Source of the DNA: Zunongwangia profunda SM-A87 | GTDB taxonomy: Bacteria > Bacteroidota > Bacteroidia > Flavobacteriales > Flavobacteriaceae | Direction: 5' to 3' | DNA: 64,000 nt | Assembly: GCF_000023465.1 (NCBI RefSeq) | Contig: NC_014041.1 | Location: 4,827,501-4,891,500 of the forward strand | In this document: positions 52,576 to 60,928 of the stretch, in pieces | Position numbering within the stretch: position 1 is the stretch's first letter | Layout of the letters: the number at the start of each line of letters is the position of its first letter | Position numbers and translations under genes: made by a program | The notes under the pieces: model-generated | Told to the model about the DNA's origin: nothing | Databases searched by the model: none | Seen by the model: the letters and a program-made list of their open reading frames with translations, nothing else

Positions 52576-55538
52576 TATTTTACGATAAACCGCTTCACTT
52601 TCCCTACTTTTCGAGTTCCAATACGTACCAGATAAACACCACGCGCAGCGTAAGACATATCTAAATCGTAAACATAACCATCACCAGTGTTTTCAACTTT
52701 ATTTTCCAGCATTTTCTGCCCGAGTACATTATGCACTGTAATACGTAACGGCTCGGCAAAACTGGTTTCCAAAACAACGCGATAATGCCCCTTATATTCA
52801 TCTAATACCATCAGTTCGGCATCGTTTAGGATAAAATCTTTGATATCTAAATTACTGTCTATAATATTTACCGAATAATCGTGAGTGGTCCCATACGTCA
52901 TCACATCACAAGGACTATTTAAATCCCCTTCATATCGGGTATCACCTGCTCTAATCCTTAACAAATGTTGGCCCAAAGGTGCATTATCAGGAAGGTTAAA
53001 ATCGAAAGCAAAAGAGGTATTTGGCTGAGTTAAGGCTTTTGAAGTAATTAATCGCTCATCATCATCAAACTCGCCATTATCATCTAAATCTATCCACATA
53101 GAAAATTTTTCTTCATCAGCTTCTGCCTGAAAATAAGTTTCTACGGTTACTGTAAAAGTCTGCTGAGAACGGTCTAAATTGGTTGAAGAACTTACAAAAT
53201 CGCCATATCCATTATTACAGGGAATTCTTTCATTCAAAATATCGCCCAACTGAAAATAAGAAATCCCATCACCAAAATCACAGTCTGATCCCTCTGGGAT
53301 ACAATTAAGATTGGCTATGGAAGCTTCCTCTACATCATTAGAAGGATCAAAATCCTCCTGCAGACTGGTTCCCGAACTTAATCTATAACGTCCATCTACA
53401 GAAAGATTAGCGGTTTGCTGAAAATTATAAACTATGTTCGTTCCCACTTCAATAGTTCCCTGAAACTTTTCTTCTACCCGATTATTATTCCCTATTTGAT
53501 ACCAAACGGGAATATTGCTTTGCGGTTCACCCCCAAAATTTTCGATGGTTACGGATACCTCTTCATTTCTTCCAAGATTCTCTGAAGTTATTGGTGCATT
53601 AATAGAGGTCACCCCAACATCGCGAGGAGGCAGGTTTCTAATCACCCTGGTAATCGTATCGTTAGCCGGGTTTTGATCTCCATCCAAATTGGTTCGTACT
53701 GCAATTTCATAAGATCGTCCTATTTCGGAGAGATCGGCAGTTCTCGAAAAAGTAAAGTCTACAGAAGAAGCACCTTCAATACTCTCGGGATAAATTTCTG
53801 TAATGGTCTGACCGTTTAAATAATAACTTACAGGAATATCAGATTGAGTTCGTGCTCCAAAGTTTCTTATTTTTACCGTAATCTGCTCATTTGCACCCAG
53901 CGTTGCATCAACTGGAGATACAATTTCTGTAATCCCAACATCGCTTAATAAATCTGAAGCTACTCTAAAAACGCCTATATGGTTAAACCTGTCTTCCCCT
54001 TTAAAATATTCTGCATTATGCCAAAAAGTAATTCCATCTGCAGGGTCTACCGTTAAATGGGCATAATCCCCATACCTGGAACTGGGATTAGGACTTCGGC
54101 CTTCAACAAAACTCTGTTCTTCCAGCGTCATTATTCCCCGCTCATCATTGGCATATCTCCCGGTATACCTTATGGAAGGATAAACAGGATTGGCAGGACT
54201 ATCATCTAAAACGGTAAAACCTAAACCTATATTTCCCTGGTCATCAATACCAATACTCCCGCTAAACCGGTCACTTTTATCGGGCGCATAAGTTCCTTCC
54301 TGATAAACGCTCCATTTACCGCCATCACTATTTTGGCGCAACTCATACCATCTAATCCCTGCATGCTCTGCCAAAGTGGGATCTACATCCACAACAAAAT
54401 TCATAACTACCGAGTTATGATCTGGAAATCTTCGGTATTGGGTCATATACATCATGGTGGCCTGTAGCGCATCAATCTCTGGCCCATTTCCGGGTTGCGA
54501 TAAGTTACTAAAAGCACCGCCGTCAAAAGTAGCAGTAAACGGTGACACTCCGCTCGCTAAACCTAATTCCTGCGATTCCTCTATGGTAGAGTTCTCTAAA
54601 TTTTCCCAGTCTACATTTACCAGCCATATTTTTAAATGATCTTCTGGCACTCCGGCCCAGGCATCATCCTGAAGATAAATTATTGGGGCATTTCCTTTAG
54701 GCGGCATGGTGTTTCCCATCGCATTAAAACCAGCGGGACTATAAAAACCATTGGTTTCTATTCCAGGTAACGGAAAAGATACAAACTGAGCGGTTGCCCC
54801 CATTAACATTTGGTCACGCTCCATCACATAAATCACCTGATTCTCATCTGCAGTATTCGAATTCTTATTAGTAGTAATATAATACCCATCACTCCACACC
54901 GAAATTTTTGGATAATCTGGCAAAACACCATTGGTTGAAAAACGATACGTATACCAGCCATCGTTTACAGGATCAGGTCCGCGCGAAACAGCGATTAAGA
55001 AACTCTCTGGAGTATCGCTAAACTGACTTATTAAATAGCGATCTGCAAATTGATCGTAAACCACAATGGGATCACCCAAAGTTTCATTTTCAAACTCTCC
55101 ACCAATACTCGCCAATGAAGCAGGAGGCATTAATAAATTCCCCTCTTTATCATAAATCGAAAAAGCAGAATTCCAAGCATTTAGATAATGATTTAAGCCG
55201 GCTACTCCAGTAGGATCTGAAGGTGTAGAACGTGTCCTTACCGCATCAAAATTTAGAATTGGCGCTTTGGATGGAATGCTTCCTTTTTTGCTTTGTAAGG
55301 CCGCATCAACTCCTTTTGGATATCCCTTTCCGGGTACAACTTTATTAATCCCACGATTTCTGGGGTTATAAATTTTATGTTCATCTTTAGGAGGTATCAA
55401 TCTACTTTCTGAAATAGCTGCAGAAAAAAGCGCTTGAGCCGAATCTCGAAAAACAGGCTTAGCAATATTTCCTTGGGCATAAAAGTTTAGTTTGAAAAAC
55501 AAAAATAGCAGTAGTAAAAAAAACAGTTTATTGTTCAT
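52575..55538 (-). CDS. T9SS-secreted multidomain protein
   Basis: 987 residues. Signal peptide (ends near LNFYAQ, residue 22). Residues 100-500 look like a beta-propeller-type domain (YDQFADRYLISQFSDTPES). Two CARDB-like beta domains follow (VGITEIVSPVDATLGANEQI and VGVTSINAPITSENLGRNEE), then a GEVED-like domain (FSMWIDLDDNGEFDDDERLI). The type A T9SS sorting domain (about 910-987: HNVLGQKMLENKVENTGDGY, ending in RFIVK) directs export to the surface. The gliding genes in this window show that the T9SS is present. Function may be adhesion or substrate binding; no catalytic motif recognised. Monocistronic, with TAATTTTG 30 nt upstream as possible promoter element. Confidence 0.9.
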   Translation of the reverse strand: MNNKLFFLLLLFLFFKLNFYAQGNIAKPVFRDSAQALFSAAISESRLIPPKDEHKIYNPRNRGINKVVPGKGYPKGVDAALQSKKGSIPSKAPILNFDAVRTRSTPSDPTGVAGLNHYLNAWNSAFSIYDKEGNLLMPPASLASIGGEFENETLGDPIVVYDQFADRYLISQFSDTPESFLIAVSRGPDPVNDGWYTYRFSTNGVLPDYPKISVWSDGYYITTNKNSNTADENQVIYVMERDQMLMGATAQFVSFPLPGIETNGFYSPAGFNAMGNTMPPKGNAPIIYLQDDAWAGVPEDHLKIWLVNVDWENLENSTIEESQELGLASGVSPFTATFDGGAFSNLSQPGNGPEIDALQATMMYMTQYRRFPDHNSVVMNFVVDVDPTLAEHAGIRWYELRQNSDGGKWSVYQEGTYAPDKSDRFSGSIGIDDQGNIGLGFTVLDDSPANPVYPSIRYTGRYANDERGIMTLEEQSFVEGRSPNPSSRYGDYAHLTVDPADGITFWHNAEYFKGEDRFNHIGVFRVASDLLSDVGITEIVSPVDATLGANEQITVKIRNFGARTQSDIPVSYYLNGQTITEIYPESIEGASSVDFTFSRTADLSEIGRSYEIAVRTNLDGDQNPANDTITRVIRNLPPRDVGVTSINAPITSENLGRNEEVSVTIENFGGEPQSNIPVWYQIGNNNRVEEKFQGTIEVGTNIVYNFQQTANLSVDGRYRLSSGTSLQEDFDPSNDVEEASIANLNCIPEGSDCDFGDGISYFQLGDILNERIPCNNGYGDFVSSSTNLDRSQQTFTVTVETYFQAEADEEKFSMWIDLDDNGEFDDDERLITSKALTQPNTSFAFDFNLPDNAPLGQHLLRIRAGDTRYEGDLNSPCDVMTYGTTHDYSVNIIDSNLDIKDFILNDAELMVLDEYKGHYRVVLETSFAEPLRITVHNVLGQKMLENKVENTGDGYVYDLDMSYAARGVYLVRIGTRKVGKVKRFIVK

Positions 55539-55764
55539 CAGAGCATTTTAGATCGTCGCATATAATTCAAAATTAACGAATAATGAAGTATATCACCTAA
55601 AATAATTCAGCAATTACAGGTGAGTGGTAAAATCAAGCTCCTCGAGGAAAGACTTATGAAGTAAGAATTGGAAGAACTCTTTATAATTTTCCGGAATTCT
55701 AATAATCATCGGGTAGGTTACTATAACCTTTTTGACGAAAGAGATTGTCTTAAAAATAGCCAAA

Positions 55765-55835
55765 AACGACATTTCGAACCTTCCTCGCCAAGAGGCGGGT
55801 AGAGCGAAGCGGAACGGAGAAATCTTAATTTTAAA
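55765..55835. repeat. Dispersed CATTTCGA-type repeat, copy 1
   Basis: CATTTCGAACC ... CGAAGCGGAACGGAGAAATC. It is richer in GC than its surroundings and shares its ends with the copy at 55983-56035. Short non-coding repeats of this kind are scattered between genes in many Flavobacteriaceae. Confidence 0.5.
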
Positions 55836-55982
55836 AATAAAATATAAAAGATCTCTCCACTCCAATCGAGGATAACGCCCTTTTCAATCAATATTCAAAA
55901 TTTAAGATTTAGATCTTGATTTTTGAATGGTCTCGTACGTTGTAAACCATAAACTAATTAAGACAGAGCTGAAATTTCTATT

Positions 55983-56035
55983 TTGATTGGGATTTCTCCA
56001 TTCCACTGACCTTCAGTCGAAATGATCTTGAATTA
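55983..56035. repeat. Dispersed CATTTCGA-type repeat, copy 2
   Basis: On the minus strand it reads CATTTCGACTGAAGG, then GTGGAATGGAGAAATCCC. It is in inverted orientation to the copy at 55765-55835, about 150 nt apart. Confidence 0.5.
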
Positions 56036-56105
56036 ATTTTCCAATTTGGAAAATTAAAATAATAAGGACTTACTTTCTAACTTTAAAATACTCCTTGAAA
56101 TTAAT

Positions 56106-56795
56106 CTAATCCCGAGATCCCATAAATATTCCAACAAAATATAATAGGGTTGCTAAAGATCCCAAAGCAGCTACCACATAAGTTCTGGCTGCCCATTTAA
56201 GAGAATCCTGAGCGGCATCATGCTCCTGCCTTGTAAGCATGTTTTCGGTTTCTAACCAGGTCAAAGCACGGTTACTTGCATCGTATTCTACTGGCAGTGT
56301 TATAAAACTAAACAAGGTCCCTAGTCCAAAAAGCACAATCCCGATAAAAAAAATGGTAGGACCTAAAGTACTGGTATAAAGCAATACTAAACCGGCAAGT
56401 ATTACCCATTGTGACAAATTAGAAGCGACACTTACTACAGGTACCAGTGCACTTCGCATTTTTAACCAACTGTACGATTTTGCATGTTGTACGGCATGCC
56501 CACATTCGTGTGCAGCCACTGCAGCCGCTGCAGCATTTCTTTGCGAGTACACCCCTTCACTTAGATTTACTGTTTTCTTATTCGGGTTGTAGTGATCTGA
56601 AAGCATCCCTGGAGTAGAGATTACTTTTACATCATAAATACCGTTATCACGTAACATTTTCTCGGCAATTTCTTTCCCACTCATTCCATTTTGCAGGTGC
56701 ATTTTGGAATAATTCTTAAACTTGCTTTTAAGCTTATTGCTTACATACAGGCTCACGATAAACATGATTCCTGCTATCAAATAATATCCAATCAT
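56106..56795 (-). CDS. YugP-family membrane zinc peptidase
   Basis: 229 residues of the neutral zinc metallopeptidase family 2 (YugP). One helix at the N-terminus and three in the second half. The zinc motif is VAAHECGHAVQHA (His-Glu-x-x-His). DHYNPNKKTVNLSEGVY is a family hallmark. LPVEYDASNRALTWLE near 185 is also conserved. Active at the inner membrane; substrate not known. Monocistronic. Confidence 0.92.
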   Translation of the reverse strand: MIGYYLIAGIMFIVSLYVSNKLKSKFKNYSKMHLQNGMSGKEIAEKMLRDNGIYDVKVISTPGMLSDHYNPNKKTVNLSEGVYSQRNAAAAAVAAHECGHAVQHAKSYSWLKMRSALVPVVSVASNLSQWVILAGLVLLYTSTLGPTIFFIGIVLFGLGTLFSFITLPVEYDASNRALTWLETENMLTRQEHDAAQDSLKWAARTYVVAALGSLATLLYFVGIFMGSRD

Positions 56796-56948
56796 TTCTT
56801 ATTTCTTTTTCAACTTTTATTATTTTAAAAATAACAAAAATCCAGCCATTTTAAATACAGACGACACTTTGGCAAGCATTTTAAATACTAAAATACTCTT
56901 AAGATTTAGAATTTTAATTGATAAGATTTTTCAAATTAAGATATTAGC

Positions 56949-56956
56949 TATATTTG
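56949..56956 (+). promoter_or_regulatory. Promoter -7 element of pyrH-frr
   Basis: TATATTTG fits TAnnTTTG, 24 nt before the pyrH ATG. Confidence 0.5.
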
Positions 56957-56980
56957 CAGCACTCATCTTTAAAACTAGCC

Positions 56981-57688
56981 ATGCAATACAAAAGAGTTCT
57001 TTTAAAATTATCTGGAGAAGCACTAATGGGAAACCGCCAATATGGTATCGATCCCGAAAGACTGGCAGAGTATGCCGAGGAAGTTAAATCTGTAACCAAC
57101 CAGGGAGTAGAAGTAGCGATTGTAATTGGTGGAGGTAACATTTTTAGAGGAGTTGCCGGTGCTAGTCGCGGGATGGATCGTGTACAGGGTGACCACATGG
57201 GAATGCTAGCTACGGTAATTAACGGCCTGGCACTACAAAGCGCGCTTGAAGACGCCGGTATCCAAACCAGATTACAATCTGCAATTAAGATTAACGAAGT
57301 AGCCGAACCTTTTATACGAAGAAAAGCCATTAGGCACTTAGAAAAAGGGCGTGTTGTGATTTTTGGAGGAGGCACAGGAAATCCCTATTTTACAACAGAT
57401 TCTGCCGCTGTGCTAAGAGCGATTGAAATAAAAGCCGACGTAATCTTAAAAGGGACACGGGTAGACGGAATTTACACTGCAGATCCCGAAAAAGATAAAA
57501 AAGCAACAAAATTTGATTTTATATCGTTTGACGACGTGATTAGAAAAGGGCTTAAGGTAATGGATACCACTGCATTTACCCTTAGCCAGGAAAACGAATT
57601 ACCAATTATTGTTTTTGACATGAATACTCCTGGGAATTTAATGAAGGTAGTGACCGGGGAGAACGTAGGAACAAAAGTAAATTTATAA
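56981..57688 (+). CDS. pyrH: Uridylate kinase
   Basis: 235 residues from ATG 56981 ([15 protein letters not shown]), which lies behind the promoter element; an upstream TTG at 56954 is unlikely. It phosphorylates UMP to UDP. Motifs: [32 protein letters not shown] and [15 protein letters not shown]. It forms a two-gene unit with frr (30 nt gap), as in most bacteria. Confidence 0.97.
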   Translation: MQYKRVLLKLSGEALMGNRQYGIDPERLAEYAEEVKSVTNQGVEVAIVIGGGNIFRGVAGASRGMDRVQGDHMGMLATVINGLALQSALEDAGIQTRLQSAIKINEVAEPFIRRKAIRHLEKGRVVIFGGGTGNPYFTTDSAAVLRAIEIKADVILKGTRVDGIYTADPEKDKKATKFDFISFDDVIRKGLKVMDTTAFTLSQENELPIIVFDMNTPGNLMKVVTGENVGTKVNL

Positions 57689-57718
57689 AACCAGAAGATA
57701 CAGTTTAAATAACACACC

Positions 57719-58273
57719 ATGGAAGAGGAAATTGAATTAATCATAGATTCTGCTGAAGAAGGGATGCAAAACGCAATCTCTCATCTTAATAAACAATTGC
57801 TAAATATTAGAGCGGGTAAGGCCAGCCCAAGTATGCTAGGAAGTGTAATGGTAGAATACTACGGTTCTTTAACCCCTTTAAATCAGGTTGCCAATGTAAA
57901 CGCACCAGATGCCAGAACAATTTCTGTTCAGCCTTTCGAAAAAGGGAGTATTCCCAATATCGAAAAAGGAATTTTACAGGCTAACCTTGGCTTTAACCCA
58001 ATGAATAATGGTGAAAGCGTAATTATTAGCGTACCACCTTTAACAGAAGAACGTCGTAAACAATTGGTAAAACAAGCTAAATCTGAAGCTGAAGATGCCA
58101 AAGTAGGGGTAAGAAACGACCGTAAAACTGCTAATAACGAATTAAAGAAAATTGAAGTTTCTGAAGATCTTCAAAAAAATGCAGAAGCAGATATCCAGGA
58201 GCTTACTGATAAATATATCGCCAAAATAGACCGCATTTTAGAAGCTAAAGAAAAAGAAATTATGACCATATAA
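57719..58273 (+). CDS. frr: Ribosome recycling factor
   Basis: 184 residues. With EF-G it splits the ribosome after termination. NIRAGKASPSMLGSVMVEYY, TPLNQVANVNAPDARTISVQ and the C-terminal helix EIQ-like region (ADIQELTDKYIAKID) are complete. Downstream of pyrH. A terminator follows. Confidence 0.97.
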   Translation: MEEEIELIIDSAEEGMQNAISHLNKQLLNIRAGKASPSMLGSVMVEYYGSLTPLNQVANVNAPDARTISVQPFEKGSIPNIEKGILQANLGFNPMNNGESVIISVPPLTEERRKQLVKQAKSEAEDAKVGVRNDRKTANNELKKIEVSEDLQKNAEADIQELTDKYIAKIDRILEAKEKEIMTI

Positions 58274-58301
58274 CTATGAAATTAATTTCTTTATATATAG
58301 T

Positions 58302-58354
58302 CAAATTGGGCTTACTTTTTACTGTTTGTAAGCAAGCCTAATTTGGCTTTTTTT
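58302..58354 (+). terminator. Probable terminator after frr
   Basis: CAAATTGGGCTTAC (58302-58315) pairs imperfectly with GTAAGC...GCCTAATTTG (58328-58345), followed by GGCTTTTTTT. Confidence 0.7.
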
Positions 58355-58391
58355 GTGCATCATTGTTACAAACCATCACCAGGAATAATAT

Positions 58392-60851
58392 ATGCGATTA
58401 GTTTTCACCTTTGTTTTTATTATTACCGGTTTTCTTGCCAATGCACAACAAATCCCGGGAAAAGTAATCAATGCCATTACGGGAGAGGCTTTAGCCTATG
58501 CTAAAATAAGCCTGCCGCAGGATACGCCCATTTTATCCAAAAGAGACGGTAGCTTTCAGCTTAACCTTAATGGAAAGGAATCCTTAAAAATTTCGGTATC
58601 CTATCTGGGTTTTTATACCCGCGAGTTTACTATTTCGGAAAAAAATAAAAGCGTACTACTTCAACTTTATCCCGATTACGAAAAATTAAACACGGTTTAC
58701 ATTTCTTCCCCCAGAAATCCGGCAAATAAACTCATTGAAAAAGCTATTGAAAACAGGAAGATAAACGACCCTAAAAAGGCCTTAGAGGGCTTTACACATC
58801 AGTCTTATTCTAAGTTTCTTATTGATAATGATAAAAATCCTATCCAACTTGCTACCGACAGCACAAACAGCGAAATCGCAACAATCGTAAATACTGCTCG
58901 GGCTTATCTTTCAGAAAAAATCACCCTACATCACTTCAATCAAAAACAAGGTAACAAAGAAGAGGTTTTGGGTTTAAAAACTGCCGGCTTTAAAGAACCT
59001 GTTTATGAGGTATTAACCATGGATATTTATCCTACCTCATTTTATGAAGATGAGTACTCCATTTTTAAAACGGAATACGCCGGCCCCCTGGCAAAAAATG
59101 CCCTCAAAAATTATGAATATCGCATTTTAGATACTTTAAACACAACGCGTCCTTCATACCTGGTATACTTTAAACCTAAGCGCGAAAAAGTGGTACCTGG
59201 CCTGGAAGGAGTAATTTATCTTGATACGGTTAACTACGGTATTCAGAAAACCGAAGCACGGATAATTGGCGAAATCGATCTGGAAATTCATGAAGATTAT
59301 GAGTTTAATCCTTCAGAAGAAGTTTGGCTGCTTCAAAAAAGAGATATCAAAATCAGACCAGGAAGCGGAGGAAAAGATATTTCGGTTTTTGGTGGAAATA
59401 TTTCTTTAGGAACCATTCAGCGTAGACTATCCATTTCCAGTATCTTCGATAATGATCCTATCGATACGAACCTATACCTGGATGCCACTACGGTAAACTA
59501 TAATTACCAACTCAACCTTAGCCCTCAAATAAAAGAAACTTCAGCAAAAATAGTAGTAGAGCCAAAAGCTAATGATCGTGAGCCATCTTTTTGGAGTGAT
59601 AACCGCAAAGAACCCTATACCGCAAAAGACCAGGCTACTGCTATTTATGTAGATAGTATTATTAAAACCCGCAATATTGAACGAAAGATTCAAGTTAAAA
59701 AAGCCATGGCAAATGGCTATTATCCTTTAGCTTTTTGGGACTTGGAGCTAAGTAAGCTTTTTAAGTATAATAATTTTGAAGGTATTAGATTGGGTATCGG
59801 AGGAAAAACCAACGATCATATTTCGAACAAATTTAATATTGGCGGTTATTTCGTTTATGGTTTTGGAGACCAGAAAGCAAAATATAATATTAACACCAGC
59901 ATTTATTTAAACAAATCAACAAACACCAACCTAAAATTAGGTTATACCAGGGATATCAAAGAAGTAGGAAGTTTTGATTATTTAAAAGCACCGCCAAAAT
60001 TTTACTTGATAGAGCCCAGATTTGTTAATATTAATTTCTTCTATAATTATAAACAATATTATGCCGGTTTGGAGCATCGCATAATCCCACAATTATCTTC
60101 GGAAATACGTTTTAGCCAAACCAAAGTTTTTGACGTTAGGGACTATGTTTTTTTATACAACGGTAAACTCTATCCGGAATATACGGTAAGCACTGCGGGT
60201 ATTTCATTTAGCTGGGAGCCATTTAACAATTATCTAAAAACTCCGGAAAGTGATATTTTAATTGAGCGGAATTATCCTAGAATAACAGCGCAAATTGATA
60301 AAGGCTTTGCCGATGTGGCCGAGGGTGATTTTAATTTTTTAAGAACCGGACTAAAATTAGAATATACGATTCGCAGATTAAATCTTTCCAGAACAGAATT
60401 TATTTTAGAAGGAAATTATGCTACCGGAACCTTACCATTAACGCACACTTTCCATGCTTATCCAAACTCATCAAGACAGGAAGCAGTTTTAAAACGATTT
60501 TCGATTGCAGGGAAAACCAGCTTCGAAACCATGTACTATAACGAATTTTATAGTGACCGTCTTGCTATGTTGCATATGAGACATCAATTAAGGCCTATAA
60601 AATTTTCCAGTTTCTTCCAACCTGAAATTGTATTGATAAGCCGCCATGCTATAGGGGATATAGGTCATAAAGACCGCCACCAGAACATCGATTTTAAAAG
60701 TCTGGACCAGGGCTACTCTGAAGTTGGACTGGAAATTAACAAAATAATCTCTGGCTTTGGGCTTTCTACCGCCTATCGTTATGGCGGATATCACCTACCT
60801 GGCTTTAGCCAAAATTTTGCACTTAAATTCACCTTAAACATTAAGTTTTAA
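58392..60851 (+). CDS. DUF5686 outer-membrane protein with CarboxypepD_reg domain
   Basis: 819 residues. Signal peptide (ends near FLANAQQ, residue 19). The first 80 residues are a CarboxypepD_reg-like domain (IPGKVINAITGEALAYAKIS), common in TonB-dependent and surface proteins of Bacteroidota. The large rest (about 120-819) fits DUF5686, with a middle domain and a C-terminal beta-barrel of alternating strands ending FALKFTLNIKF, so Phe at the C-terminus as in outer-membrane barrels. Function unknown. It follows pyrH-frr, an order seen in other Flavobacteriaceae. Confidence 0.88.
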   Translation: MRLVFTFVFIITGFLANAQQIPGKVINAITGEALAYAKISLPQDTPILSKRDGSFQLNLNGKESLKISVSYLGFYTREFTISEKNKSVLLQLYPDYEKLNTVYISSPRNPANKLIEKAIENRKINDPKKALEGFTHQSYSKFLIDNDKNPIQLATDSTNSEIATIVNTARAYLSEKITLHHFNQKQGNKEEVLGLKTAGFKEPVYEVLTMDIYPTSFYEDEYSIFKTEYAGPLAKNALKNYEYRILDTLNTTRPSYLVYFKPKREKVVPGLEGVIYLDTVNYGIQKTEARIIGEIDLEIHEDYEFNPSEEVWLLQKRDIKIRPGSGGKDISVFGGNISLGTIQRRLSISSIFDNDPIDTNLYLDATTVNYNYQLNLSPQIKETSAKIVVEPKANDREPSFWSDNRKEPYTAKDQATAIYVDSIIKTRNIERKIQVKKAMANGYYPLAFWDLELSKLFKYNNFEGIRLGIGGKTNDHISNKFNIGGYFVYGFGDQKAKYNINTSIYLNKSTNTNLKLGYTRDIKEVGSFDYLKAPPKFYLIEPRFVNINFFYNYKQYYAGLEHRIIPQLSSEIRFSQTKVFDVRDYVFLYNGKLYPEYTVSTAGISFSWEPFNNYLKTPESDILIERNYPRITAQIDKGFADVAEGDFNFLRTGLKLEYTIRRLNLSRTEFILEGNYATGTLPLTHTFHAYPNSSRQEAVLKRFSIAGKTSFETMYYNEFYSDRLAMLHMRHQLRPIKFSSFFQPEIVLISRHAIGDIGHKDRHQNIDFKSLDQGYSEVGLEINKIISGFGLSTAYRYGGYHLPGFSQNFALKFTLNIKF

Positions 60852-60900
60852 ATTAGCCGAGTTTAATTCTCAAAAACCTGATTTTTAGGTTGTCTTTTGT

Positions 60901-60908
60901 TACCTTTG
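60901..60908 (+). promoter_or_regulatory. Promoter -7 element of the MMPL gene
   Basis: TACCTTTG fits TAnnTTTG, 20 nt before the ATG at 60929. Confidence 0.4.
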
Positions 60909-60928
60909 CGCGCGCTTAAAAATTACGC

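Larger units (their letters stand above)
55539..56105. other. Repeat-rich non-coding region
   Basis: 567 nt without a convincing gene. It contains several copies or parts of a dispersed repeat with CATTTCGA and GGAGAAATC (see 55765-55835 and 55983-56035), and the inverted stretch GGAGAaATCTT/AAGATcTCTCC around 55815-55860. An open frame at 55614-55865 is built from these repeats. Confidence 0.5.

Noticed and set aside
55614..55865. 83-residue open frame on the minus strand
   Set aside because: It is made of dispersed-repeat sequence and has no protein-like features.
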